DNA of 64,000 nucleotides from Zooshikella harenae (GTDB taxonomy: Bacteria; Pseudomonadota; Gammaproteobacteria; Pseudomonadales; Zooshikellaceae). Position 1 is the first letter of the stretch. Every line of letters begins with the position of its first letter. Position numbers and translations under genes: made by a program. The stretch lies in contig NZ_JAGSOY010000016.1 in assembly GCF_018837975.1 (NCBI RefSeq), positions 1 to 64,000 of the forward strand, read 5' to 3'. Shown in pieces: positions 37,567 to 46,979 of this stretch. Below the pieces are notes generated by a model, which did not search any database, was not told the origin of the DNA, and was given only the letters and a program-made list of their open reading frames with translations.

Positions 37567-38136
37567 ATGGATTTAATTTTATTAGAACCAGGGAATAAAG
37601 AAGTATTTGGTGGTGATGAGAATAGCTGGACAACCGGTGGTAGTTTGATTGATCCTGTTGATCGAGATGAAATACTGAATTTTGGTCAGTGTATTGAGTT
37701 GGTTTCTGTTCATCAGGGGATGAAACAGCAAGTTACCACCGATGTCAGTAATTCTGCGAGAACATCAGGAAGGCCTATTATTACAGAATTTACTTGTGTT
37801 AAGTATGTTGATAAAACCTCGGTAAAGTTTTATGAATATTGTTTGCGTGCTGAGCCTTTGGGGAAGGGCACTGATCAGCCTACCAAAATATATATTTGCC
37901 GAAACTCCGGTGATAAAACTGCGAATATCATGACATTTACCATTAGGGATGCGATTATCAGTGAAATTCAATTTCAGTCTCATCCAGATGATATGCCAAC
38001 AGAGCAGTTTAAATTGAATTTTACCGAAATACTTTGGGACTTTACCGTGCAAAATGCGGATACAACCCGAGCAGGTAAAAAGTCTTCTGGTTGGAGTTTG
38101 GCACGCAATCGTGTTATTGGTCAGTTTACAAGTTAA
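37567..38136 (+). CDS. tssD: T6SS tube protein Hcp (TssD)
   Basis: Hcp hexamers stack into the inner tube expelled by the sheath. The 189-residue protein starts directly in the fold and has Hcp-type segments: GQCIELVSVHQGMKQQ, GRPIITEFTCVKYVDKTSVKFYEYCLRAEPLG, and SEIQFQ...LNFTEILWDFTVQNADTT. It is slightly longer than the common 160-172 residues. It is a single copy within the locus, between the sheath fusion and tssE. No effector extension is seen. Confidence 0.9.
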   Translation: MDLILLEPGNKEVFGGDENSWTTGGSLIDPVDRDEILNFGQCIELVSVHQGMKQQVTTDVSNSARTSGRPIITEFTCVKYVDKTSVKFYEYCLRAEPLGKGTDQPTKIYICRNSGDKTANIMTFTIRDAIISEIQFQSHPDDMPTEQFKLNFTEILWDFTVQNADTTRAGKKSSGWSLARNRVIGQFTS

Positions 38137-38233
38137 ATTATTTTAATTATCAAGTAGTAGATAGTTAAATTACAGATAGATTAAATTATAGAAAAATAGA
38201 TAAATATTATAATTAAGGAATTAAACGCAACCG

Positions 38234-38617
38234 ATGCGTTACCTATTGGAAAGACTGGATGTATTGGGAGAAATAACAAAAGAAGATGTATTGGACCTGG
38301 TTATTGAAAATATAACGCGTTTACTCAGTGTCGTGCCTGCAACGGTTAATAGTCCCATTGATATTTTACATTTGGGACTTCCTGCGGTAGCTGATTTAGC
38401 TACAAATCATCGCAGTCAGTTGCAGGAAATAGCGGATCGTATAAAAAAAATTATTTTAACATTTGAACCACGTTTGCAGCATGTTGAAGTTAGTTTGACA
38501 GACCAAAGTGATCCGTTAAATCCTTTTAGCTTAAGAATAAACGCGCAGCTTGTCTGGCAAGCTCAGTCGATTCCAGTACAGTTTTCTTTACCTGCCAGTG
38601 CACGCAAGGGGGAGTAG
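38234..38617 (+). CDS. tssE: T6SS baseplate protein TssE (gp25-like)
   Basis: TssE is the small baseplate wedge subunit that nucleates sheath assembly. The 127-residue protein has the conserved N-terminal LLERL motif and the gp25-like core with NYGLPD-equivalent HLGLPAVADL, IKKIILTFEPRLQHVEVSL and a C-terminal strand pair. It is short for the family. The nearest ribosome-binding match, AAGGAA, is 13 nt from the ATG, so translation may be weak. It is followed after 1 nt by tssF. Confidence 0.85.
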   Translation: MRYLLERLDVLGEITKEDVLDLVIENITRLLSVVPATVNSPIDILHLGLPAVADLATNHRSQLQEIADRIKKIILTFEPRLQHVEVSLTDQSDPLNPFSLRINAQLVWQAQSIPVQFSLPASARKGE

Positions 38618-38618
38618 C

Positions 38619-40442
38619 ATGAATTTGGGGGATTCTCACCCGCTGGCTGATTATTTTTATCGTGAAATACAGTATTTGCGGCGTGATGGTGTTGAGTTTG
38701 CGAAAGCACACCCTGAGTATGCCCAAGCACTTGGGTTAAGTGCGGGTGTGTCAGCAGATCCTCATGTTGAAATGCTGTTGCAGGGGGTCGCGTACTTAAC
38801 AGGACGATTAAATTATCGACTGGATGTTGATCGTAACCTATTACCTTCCGTTTTATTAGACCAGTTGTATCCTCATTTAATATCTCCTTTACCCGCTATG
38901 GTGATGGGACAGGTTACTGTACAACCTGATGGTGCTAATTTTCGTGCAGGGTGGCAATTAGCCCGTGGTAGAAATGTATTTATTGAGACCGAGCAACGAC
39001 GAGGTGATTTGGTTCGTTGTCGTTTTCAAGTAGCGTGTGACACAGCTTTGTGGCCACTGGCTATTCAACAAATTAATTGGCTATCTCTGGCCGGTTTACC
39101 TGGTGAAGTCATTACGGCTGATGTCGTCGGTGGGGTTCATTTAACCATTACCAATTTGGGCGAGGACCCTGTTCAAACACTCCCCATTTCTCAATTACGC
39201 TTTTATATAGCAGGAAACACGACACAGCAGTTTAAGCTGTACGAGTTATTACATGAGCATGTCGTTTCATTATGGGTCAAGGTGAATGAAGAGGGTTCAT
39301 GGCGTAAGCTATCTGCTGCTGAGTTAGTGGGATGTGGTTTTTCAGAAGAAGAAGCCTTACTACTGGATGAGCCAACCTCATTTTCAGGTTATCGATTGTT
39401 ACAAGAGTATTTTGCTTTTCCTGAGCGATTTTTATTATTTGATATTAATGGCCTGGAATTAACGGGTGCTACCGATCAATTTCAGTTATTGCTGTTAAGT
39501 AATACGGTTTTACCAGAACAGCTTCATTTATCTGCAGAATCGTTGCGGATGAACTGTGTGCCTTTAGTTAATTTATTTAAACAGCATTTAGATCCATTAC
39601 GAATGGATCATCATCATTATGAATATCGGTTGGTCGCTGATTACTCTCATCACCAGTACTGTGAGGTTGTTAAACCGATCCATTTAGAAGCATTTCGCCC
39701 TGGTCAGCCGGTACGCAAGGTCGCTTCTTATTTTGAGCTAAGTGATATTTGGCAACTGCAAGATGATGATTATTTTTACCTTTGCCGACGAGAGCTAAGC
39801 CAGCGTCCAGATATTCCTGGTACCGAATTATGGATTAGTTTATTGGATCCCAGCCTGTCACTGACGAATCCTGTGGCAGATACGTTAAGTGGTGTAGTGT
39901 GGAGTACGAATCGAACGTTACCTGAACAATTGCGACAAGGTGATGAGTTGCAATTAGAAGGGGCTGGACCAGTTAACCGTCTCACATTGCTGATGTCACC
40001 CACAGCGTACCATCCTCCTCCGCTACTTAGCCAAACACCGTGGTTATTGCTCGCACAGGTGAATAATCTGCATTTGTCTTTGTATGACAGTGAATCACTG
40101 TTAGCGAACCTACGCCAGCTGTTGTTATTACATGGTGGAATGCAGGGCGAAGTTAATCGGAAACAGATTACCAGTATTCAAAGTATTCAGGGAAAAGCGG
40201 CTGTTCAGCGGATGGGGAATGAGTTATGGCGTGGCTTCTGTCAGGGGGTAGAGCTCACAATGACCGTGAATGAGACCCAATTTGGTCAGGGGAGTCCTTT
40301 ACTGCTGGGAGAGATTTTACAGCATGTACTCGCACGTTACGTGAATAGTAATCATTTTGTGTCTTTAGTGTTACATAGTAAGCAACGGAAGGGTTTATGG
40401 AAGCGTTGGCCAGCACAGGTTGGCGAACAAGTCATCCTCTAG
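38619..40442 (+). CDS. tssF: T6SS baseplate protein TssF
   Basis: TssF forms the baseplate wedge core with TssG and TssK. At 607 residues it has the usual length and the conserved start LADYFYREIQYLRRDGVEFAKAHPEYAQALGL, followed by DPHVEMLLQGVAYLTGRL and LLDQLYPHLISPLPAMVMGQ. The ATG at 38619 is preceded by AAGGGGGAG with 5-nt spacing and starts one base after the tssE stop. The end overlaps tssG by 46 bp. Confidence 0.93.
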   Translation: MNLGDSHPLADYFYREIQYLRRDGVEFAKAHPEYAQALGLSAGVSADPHVEMLLQGVAYLTGRLNYRLDVDRNLLPSVLLDQLYPHLISPLPAMVMGQVTVQPDGANFRAGWQLARGRNVFIETEQRRGDLVRCRFQVACDTALWPLAIQQINWLSLAGLPGEVITADVVGGVHLTITNLGEDPVQTLPISQLRFYIAGNTTQQFKLYELLHEHVVSLWVKVNEEGSWRKLSAAELVGCGFSEEEALLLDEPTSFSGYRLLQEYFAFPERFLLFDINGLELTGATDQFQLLLLSNTVLPEQLHLSAESLRMNCVPLVNLFKQHLDPLRMDHHHYEYRLVADYSHHQYCEVVKPIHLEAFRPGQPVRKVASYFELSDIWQLQDDDYFYLCRRELSQRPDIPGTELWISLLDPSLSLTNPVADTLSGVVWSTNRTLPEQLRQGDELQLEGAGPVNRLTLLMSPTAYHPPPLLSQTPWLLLAQVNNLHLSLYDSESLLANLRQLLLLHGGMQGEVNRKQITSIQSIQGKAAVQRMGNELWRGFCQGVELTMTVNETQFGQGSPLLLGEILQHVLARYVNSNHFVSLVLHSKQRKGLWKRWPAQVGEQVIL

Positions 40443-41491
40443 TTTCACTTTGGCAGCAACAGCCGCTGCTGGTTAATTTTTACCAGTTAGTTCGGTTACT
40501 GACCTGGCAAGGAGGAGAACACGACAACCCCTCTGCTAATGAGGAAAAAAAGCATCAGAGCCTTTATTTCTCAGGAGGCTATTCGCCGGCTTTTCCTGCC
40601 AGTGAAATAGAGTTTGTTGTACCACTTGCTAACCAGCAAGGTTGGCACATTCGGGTGAATAACTTTAGTTTGGCGGGTAGTCATGGACCATTACCCAACT
40701 TGTTTTGGGATGCCATTTGGCGTCGTCAGTTACAGGGACATCAAGTTACCAGCGATTTTCTGGACCTGCTTCAACAGCGGTTTCACTGGTTACGTTGGGC
40801 TGTTAAATCACACTGTGTACCAGGCTTAAATAACCTTTCTCCAGAGCGGTCAACGGTGGGCGTAAGGCTAGCGCGGCTAGCAGGTTGGTGTGATGCAAAA
40901 CATGTTCATGGACTGGCTGCACGACAGTTACTGGGGCTGGCTGGGTTACGCTTGATGCAGCGCAGTAACCCTGACAGTTGGCGAAGGATATTGATGGTCT
41001 TGGTCAATGCGCCCGTCTCAATACAACCCCTTCATGGCTGTTGGCTAACGATTCCTGCGAATGAACGCTTGTACATTGGCCAGACATTATCGGCAGAAAG
41101 CTTTATTGGTCGTTATTTCTGGAGCCAGCAAGATGCCATTAAGCTGGAAATTGGTCCACTGCCTTACACACATTTCTGTCGTATGCTGCCAGGAGAGCAG
41201 ATTAATGAAACATTGCGACACTGGTTGCTTGTGCTGACGGGCGGTGGACTGAACTGTTGGCTGGAAATGTCCTTGGCTGAAGAGACAGTGCCAGCCAGTC
41301 AATTAGCTCAACCACAGCGACAGCCATTATTCCATGGGTTACGGCTAAGTCATTCAGCTTGGTTACCAGCCCCAGCTAAACAGAAAAAAGCGGAGCCTCA
41401 TAAGCCGGGAGCCAGGGCTTTGGACCCTGCACGGTTTTGGTTATATCAAGTGAATGGTGAGAGTGATGGCAAGCATGGGGATGCATCATGA
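40397..41491 (+). CDS. tssG: T6SS baseplate protein TssG
   Basis: TssG is the second wedge-core protein. The 364-residue sequence has family segments: LVSLWQQQPLLVNFYQLVRLLTW near the start, ANLFGLTGSHGPLP-like (here NNFSLAGSHGPLPNLFWDAI), DLLQQRFHWLRWAVK and GYYQLAG-like arrangement later. It begins inside tssF and its stop overlaps the vgrG start (ATGA), so F, G and I are translationally linked. Confidence 0.9.
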   Translation: MEALASTGWRTSHPLVSLWQQQPLLVNFYQLVRLLTWQGGEHDNPSANEEKKHQSLYFSGGYSPAFPASEIEFVVPLANQQGWHIRVNNFSLAGSHGPLPNLFWDAIWRRQLQGHQVTSDFLDLLQQRFHWLRWAVKSHCVPGLNNLSPERSTVGVRLARLAGWCDAKHVHGLAARQLLGLAGLRLMQRSNPDSWRRILMVLVNAPVSIQPLHGCWLTIPANERLYIGQTLSAESFIGRYFWSQQDAIKLEIGPLPYTHFCRMLPGEQINETLRHWLLVLTGGGLNCWLEMSLAEETVPASQLAQPQRQPLFHGLRLSHSAWLPAPAKQKKAEPHKPGARALDPARFWLYQVNGESDGKHGDAS

Positions 41492-44187
41492 GTGCAATTG
41501 GGCAAACGCAGCTACAGCAGCATGGTTATCAAGAAGTTGTACTTTACTGGGCGGTTAAGCTGCAGAGTGGCGAGTGGATAGGGGATGAAACCCTTCGCTT
41601 GGTACAGTTGCAAGGTCAGGAAAAAACGGGCGATTTGTTTCAGTTTCAACTTACCCTGCGTGGTAATACTGATACCAGTGGCTTCAACCTGACCTTTGAT
41701 GATCTACTGGGTCAACCTATTACGATTGGTATTGTTTATCCCAAGCTAGGCTCAACTCCGCAAGACTTCAAAGCTGCCTTGGCAGGTTCTACGGTGCCAG
41801 GCATGGTGTTGCGTAGCGGTATTGTTGCCAGTATGGCGATGGAGCAACCAGGGAATTATCAGTTGGTTATGCGGCCTTCACTGTGGCAGTTAACATTAAC
41901 GAATGGTTACCAGATTTACCCGCAATTATCATTACGTGATGTTGTTGCGAAGGTGCTTAAACAATTTGGTATTACGTATTCTATGATCGGTATTACTGGA
42001 AGTAGTAATTCTGCATTAACGAGAGTACAGGATTGGTTCCAAGCAGGGGAAACGGCATTAGCATTTATTCAGAGAATCATCAGAAAAGCCCATATTTTCT
42101 TCTATTATCAGCACCAGCCCTGGATTGATGAGGTTGTTTTCAGCAATAGCACTGACTATCCCTGGGCGTTACCTGAGCAGCCAGAATTACGCTATACCTA
42201 TAGCCATTTGCCTGAGCAGCATGAAGACGATGTCGTAACCCATTACCATTATCAGCAACAAATGGTATCAAGTAGTGTTGCGGCTACACAAACCCGTCAG
42301 CAGGCGGCCTGGGAGGCTGATACTGTCGCTAATACTCAGTCTTATGAAGGAAAAAGCGATGTTGCGCAGGGAACGCTACCGTTTTACGTTTACAAGATCT
42401 ATCAATACGGCTGTAGTGATCAAGAGGCTCAAAGTGAGGCAGATACTCAACAGCAAATGATCAGTGCCTCTGCCACGGAGTTTTCTGGAGGCAGCCAGTG
42501 TCCAGGGTTGCAAGCAGGTTATAAGTTCTCATTGGCAAACCAGCAAGGCGAAAGTCATACCCCTAATCCCATTCAGCCTTCACTGGCTGGACAAACCTTT
42601 GTCATTACTGAAGTTTCTCACCAAGTTACGATTGACGGACAGTATCAAAATACCTTTAAGGCCACTGAACCTCAGGGCTTGATTACCGCCTTTTCTATTC
42701 AAGAAACCCATCAAGGCAGCGTGTTAGCGACAGTCGTTGATCATGGTGGGGGTGGGTCAGCTGTCAGTGCTGGGGAGTGGAAATATTACGCTCCTGCCGT
42801 ATTTGATCTGGAGTTACAGCAGTGTCGTGATCGCAATAGTGCAGATTCAGTATTACAAGCTAAAGGGGTATTTGTGCAATTTAGTGTGCAGGGAGCACAG
42901 TCTGAGCCCTGTTGGGTCAAGCTGGCTGCCCATATGCAAAATATTCCTGAAGTGGGGGCAACAGTGATTGTGACGCGGGCCAATGATGACTCAGAGCTGC
43001 CGGAAATCCAGAGTATTGTGCAGAATAATGGCACCAAAGTGGTAACCCCATCAGGTTGGACAGCATCCACTCATGTCGGCAGTCAATACAGTACGCAGTA
43101 TGGTGATAGCCAAAGTATTCGCTTTGGTAAGTTATCTCAGGTGCGTTTAAGTGAAGCCATAGGTATTGTTCAGGAAGCTTATGATACAGGGCAGTATCGG
43201 GATAGCAGTTACTCACAAGGTGCCAGTTTCAGTTATGCGATGGCAGAAGAAGGTAAACCTGGCTTGTTGAGTAGAAGCAAGTCCTGGGGTTCTACTTACA
43301 GTGAACATTACGGGCAAAAAAGCTGGAGTCATAGCGAGATAGATAACTCGTATAGCGAACAGCTGATGATTGATACGGAAAGTCATAGCACGATTCAAAA
43401 CAAGTCTTTGAGCTACAGCACCATTGGTGAAACTGAACAACACAGTGAAATACTGACCGATACCCGCAGCTACCACACCGTTAAAGGGCTCAGCTACAGT
43501 GAGTCAACGCTTGGCTCAGTTGAATCCAAAAGCACAATAAAAGAAGACAATAAACAGGACTCAGTGATTAAAGGGGACTCCATCAGCTCCCAGCAAGTGG
43601 ATGGTTTGAGCGATTCAACGCAGACCATGAATCAGGTTAGTAGCGCCATGAGCGCCAGCACGCAATCCAGTACCTCTGCAATTGGTACAACAACCAGTGC
43701 CAATGTCGTTGGAAGTGCTACACAAGGCACTGTGACTGGCGTCAGTATGAGCTCTTCTGCAATAGGTCTCACTTATAGTGCCAATGTTGTCGGTAGCAGT
43801 ACGGCCGTTAACATGACGGGGGCGAGTGTGAGTGATACTACGGTGGGCAGTAGTGTGGCGACCAACATCACTGGGGCCAGTGTTAACACTTCTATTGTAG
43901 GGGCAAGCACCAATACCAATATCATTGGCAGTAGTACCGACATAGGTGTGACGGGAGCTTCAACACGAGTAAGTGTGGTGGGAGAAAGCTCTCAGGTCAA
44001 TGTAACAGGGGTGAGTAATGATGTCAGTGTGGTGACATCCTCCAATAGTGTGTCAGTCAAGGACACCATTGCGGTTGTGGAGGTGGTGGCCAGTGGTGTG
44101 CGTTTTCAGACCAGCCCTGATTTAGTGAAAACGGAAATTATTGGCACTGAAATTTCGTTATTGTCAGCCATTAAGCTGATTATGTGA
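41488..44187 (+). CDS. tssI: T6SS spike protein VgrG (TssI) with long repeat tail
   Basis: VgrG trimers cap the Hcp tube. Residues ~30-420 form the gp27/gp44-like base (the LRDVVAKVLKQFGI and FIQRIIRKAHIFFYYQ segments are typical). About 445-530 is a gp5/OB-like region (VFVQFSVQGAQSEPCWVKLA, IPEVGATVIVTRANDDSELP). From ~550 the protein becomes Ser/Thr/Asn/Gly-rich, and residues ~730-865 run as nonapeptide repeats of the form [VI]xGxSxxVx, probably a beta-helical needle. The tail ends with ~30 residues, without an enzyme domain. It is followed by a DUF2169 gene with overlapping stop/start. Confidence 0.9.
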   Translation: MSAIGQTQLQQHGYQEVVLYWAVKLQSGEWIGDETLRLVQLQGQEKTGDLFQFQLTLRGNTDTSGFNLTFDDLLGQPITIGIVYPKLGSTPQDFKAALAGSTVPGMVLRSGIVASMAMEQPGNYQLVMRPSLWQLTLTNGYQIYPQLSLRDVVAKVLKQFGITYSMIGITGSSNSALTRVQDWFQAGETALAFIQRIIRKAHIFFYYQHQPWIDEVVFSNSTDYPWALPEQPELRYTYSHLPEQHEDDVVTHYHYQQQMVSSSVAATQTRQQAAWEADTVANTQSYEGKSDVAQGTLPFYVYKIYQYGCSDQEAQSEADTQQQMISASATEFSGGSQCPGLQAGYKFSLANQQGESHTPNPIQPSLAGQTFVITEVSHQVTIDGQYQNTFKATEPQGLITAFSIQETHQGSVLATVVDHGGGGSAVSAGEWKYYAPAVFDLELQQCRDRNSADSVLQAKGVFVQFSVQGAQSEPCWVKLAAHMQNIPEVGATVIVTRANDDSELPEIQSIVQNNGTKVVTPSGWTASTHVGSQYSTQYGDSQSIRFGKLSQVRLSEAIGIVQEAYDTGQYRDSSYSQGASFSYAMAEEGKPGLLSRSKSWGSTYSEHYGQKSWSHSEIDNSYSEQLMIDTESHSTIQNKSLSYSTIGETEQHSEILTDTRSYHTVKGLSYSESTLGSVESKSTIKEDNKQDSVIKGDSISSQQVDGLSDSTQTMNQVSSAMSASTQSSTSAIGTTTSANVVGSATQGTVTGVSMSSSAIGLTYSANVVGSSTAVNMTGASVSDTTVGSSVATNITGASVNTSIVGASTNTNIIGSSTDIGVTGASTRVSVVGESSQVNVTGVSNDVSVVTSSNSVSVKDTIAVVEVVASGVRFQTSPDLVKTEIIGTEISLLSAIKLIM

Positions 44188-46892
44188 GTGATGAGGCTAT
44201 GCAGGTAATCAAACCCCATTCATTAAGCCTGTTACATAAGCCATTACGTATGCAACAGCGTGATCGTTGGGTATTGGCTGTTTTGGGTTTTTTTCCATTA
44301 AGCCAACCATGTGCTTGTTTTTTATCTGAGCAAAAAGGTTGGCCTGACTGGGTTAAGCATTTACCTAAACAGTGTCCACCTGATGAGTTATTGATCAAGC
44401 CTGTGGGGGAGTGGCTATTAGCGGGACAAGGTTATGCCCCTCATGAACCTGTTTCCTCGTTAATGGTGGGTGTCCAAGTGGGGTCTTTGGTGAAAAACCT
44501 GCGTTTAGTCGGTGATCGGCAATGGCATTACAACTTAGCGGGGCAAGTGGTTTTTACAGAACCTTTACCTTTTCAGCAGCAGCCTATTGATTATGCCCAT
44601 AGTTTTGGTGGCAAAGGGTATAAGGAAAATCCTCTGGGGGTCGGCTTTATTCCTGCCTCACAATCACGGTGGCAGGGACCCGCTCAAGGAAAGCTGCCCA
44701 ATATTGAAGATCCAGATACAGCCATTACGAAGCCCTGGCAGCATTATGAGCCTGTGTCCTTTTTACCACTTGACTTGAGCTGGCCACAACGACAGCGTTG
44801 GGCGGGAACCTATGATCAGCAGTGGATAGCCCAAAATTTTCCTGGTTTGGCTGATAACGCTGATCCACGTTTAGGTAATCGTGCAGCAATAGATCAACAG
44901 TTAAAGCAAGGTTTCTGGCAAGGAGGAGAACCATTCAGCCTAACCCACTTGCATCCAACACTTCCTGTCATTGAAGGGACTCTTCCGACATTTCGGGTGC
45001 GCAGTTGGGTGCGACAACAAAGCGAGGATACTTCAACATCCGATATTCATGAGTTATCCCTGAACCTGGATACTATCTGGTTTATTCCTGAGGCAGACTT
45101 AGGCGTTGCTATTTACCGGGGGACGTGCCAGCTCAATCATCCGGATGCGGAGGATATTCAGCAGGTGTTGTTAGCTTATGAGCATGGTGAAGAGCCTGTT
45201 CGTCCTTATCATCATTATCAACCCCTGTTAGAAACTGAAGGGCAGAGCCTCGAAGAGCAAGTATGTCGCCGGATGAATGAATCCTTACTATTGCCTTCTT
45301 TCATTAAGCCTTTACAGTCGAAGCCCGTCTCAACCTCTGCGAGTGATCAGCAACCATCAACGGAAACCAAAGCAGAAACGCAGAAGGCGGCCATGCAAGG
45401 TTATGTTGAGCAGCTCGTCAATGATCAGCTGAAAACAAAGGAGGTACCAAAAGTTGCTGCACCCTCAGTAGGTAATAATGCTGTGAAAGCACTCCCTTCA
45501 GCTATGGATACTAAGCCGTTAAAAATATCACCGCCCAGCTGGTCAGCGGTTCAACAAGGTAAACAAGATCTTTATCAGTGGCTCAAGCAAACGCGTGCTG
45601 TTGCAGAAGGCTATAAGGCTCAGGCAAAACATCAACAACAGCAGGCACGTGCTGCTTTAACCCCTCTGAAAGATATTGCTATTGAGCAGATAGGGGAAAA
45701 AAATTCATTGTCGCAAGGCTCAAAGCAGGACCCCTGGCAACAGCTTGAAGCAAGTTCACCAGCATCAGCTGATGCTGAAATTAACCATGAATCAGATGAG
45801 TCTGTAAAAAAAGCGGATGCATCTTCAGCGCCTGATCGTCTTCAGTTAGCAAAGTGGAAGCAGCAAACGGATCGAGGCCGTTATCAGGCCAGGCTGCATT
45901 CGCCTACCGTTATTGTGGTGGATGATCAGCTGGACTCGAAAACCAAGCGGCATTTTATTGTTACTCATCTACAGCAAAACTTTTCGTTAAAAGGCATGGA
46001 TTGCTCTGGGGCGGACTTACGAGGCATCGATTTACAGGGAGTGGATGCCCAGGAAGCCATGTTTGAAAACTGCAACTTGCAGGGCGTTAACTGTTCTGCT
46101 GGAGACTTTCGAGGTGCTGTTTTTACTGGGACCAATCTAGCAGCCGCAAATTTTAGTCGGTGCCAGTTGCAACACGCCAACCTGTCACAAGTGACAGCGC
46201 ATGATACTTGCTTTGAGGGCGCGGTTCTTGACCATGGACTTGCCGAACAGGCTGATTTTACGCGCGCAAATTGTCAGGGGGTGCAAGCTAAACATTGGCG
46301 AGCGCGTGCATTAGTGTGTCCAAATAGCCAATGGCAGTCAGCCGTTTTAGCCGATGTACTACTACTGGGCGCGCAAGGAACAGCATCTCAGTGGCAACAG
46401 AGTCAATGGCATCAGGTGATTGCTTATCAGGCAGACTTTAATTTTGTTAATTGGCAGCAAACACGGTTCTCTCGTTGTGTGTTGATGGGGGCCAAGATTG
46501 AGCAGGCAAACTGTCAGCAAGCGCATTGGCAACAAGTTTTTTGCGGTAGTGCCTCTTGCCACAACTGGCAGGGATCAGGCTTGCAGGCCTATCAGTGTAG
46601 TTGGCGAGAGAGTCAATTGCAGGGTAGTCAATTGCAGCAGGCACAGTTTGCCTATTGTGACTTCAGCCTAAGTGATTTATCAAACTGCCAAGCCAGTGAT
46701 AGCCACTGGTACCGCTGTTTGTTTGGTCATACTCAGTTGCAGAAGAGTGAATTTACCCGCGCTAATTTTTTACAAAGTCGTTGTCGAAGTAGTCAGTGGT
46801 ATCAATGTGAGCTGACTAATGCCAGTTTGATTCAAACAGACTTTACCCATGTTCGTCTGGAGGACTGTTTGCTAACAGATGTGTATCGCTAG
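44184..46892 (+). CDS. DUF2169 and pentapeptide-repeat protein of the T6SS spike module
   Basis: Residues ~1-330 form a DUF2169 domain (FPLSQP, LVGDRQW, YAHSFGGKGYKENPLGVGF), a family of T6SS adaptors that help load effectors or spike-tip parts on VgrG. A Gln/Ala/Lys-rich linker (~370-580) includes two likely helices. Residues ~600-900 are pentapeptide repeats (A[DN]LxX type: GADLRGIDLQGVDAQ), unusually rich in Trp, Gln and Cys. The start is either GTG 44184, overlapping the vgrG stop, or ATG 44199. Exact role is inferred. Confidence 0.85.
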   Translation: MSDEAMQVIKPHSLSLLHKPLRMQQRDRWVLAVLGFFPLSQPCACFLSEQKGWPDWVKHLPKQCPPDELLIKPVGEWLLAGQGYAPHEPVSSLMVGVQVGSLVKNLRLVGDRQWHYNLAGQVVFTEPLPFQQQPIDYAHSFGGKGYKENPLGVGFIPASQSRWQGPAQGKLPNIEDPDTAITKPWQHYEPVSFLPLDLSWPQRQRWAGTYDQQWIAQNFPGLADNADPRLGNRAAIDQQLKQGFWQGGEPFSLTHLHPTLPVIEGTLPTFRVRSWVRQQSEDTSTSDIHELSLNLDTIWFIPEADLGVAIYRGTCQLNHPDAEDIQQVLLAYEHGEEPVRPYHHYQPLLETEGQSLEEQVCRRMNESLLLPSFIKPLQSKPVSTSASDQQPSTETKAETQKAAMQGYVEQLVNDQLKTKEVPKVAAPSVGNNAVKALPSAMDTKPLKISPPSWSAVQQGKQDLYQWLKQTRAVAEGYKAQAKHQQQQARAALTPLKDIAIEQIGEKNSLSQGSKQDPWQQLEASSPASADAEINHESDESVKKADASSAPDRLQLAKWKQQTDRGRYQARLHSPTVIVVDDQLDSKTKRHFIVTHLQQNFSLKGMDCSGADLRGIDLQGVDAQEAMFENCNLQGVNCSAGDFRGAVFTGTNLAAANFSRCQLQHANLSQVTAHDTCFEGAVLDHGLAEQADFTRANCQGVQAKHWRARALVCPNSQWQSAVLADVLLLGAQGTASQWQQSQWHQVIAYQADFNFVNWQQTRFSRCVLMGAKIEQANCQQAHWQQVFCGSASCHNWQGSGLQAYQCSWRESQLQGSQLQQAQFAYCDFSLSDLSNCQASDSHWYRCLFGHTQLQKSEFTRANFLQSRCRSSQWYQCELTNASLIQTDFTHVRLEDCLLTDVYR

Positions 46893-46979
46893 GGTTCCGG
46901 TGCTACGCTCAACTATGGATCAGAGAAGTTATATCACTTTAAACAACGACCCATAAGGGTATCAAAAGGATGACAAGTC

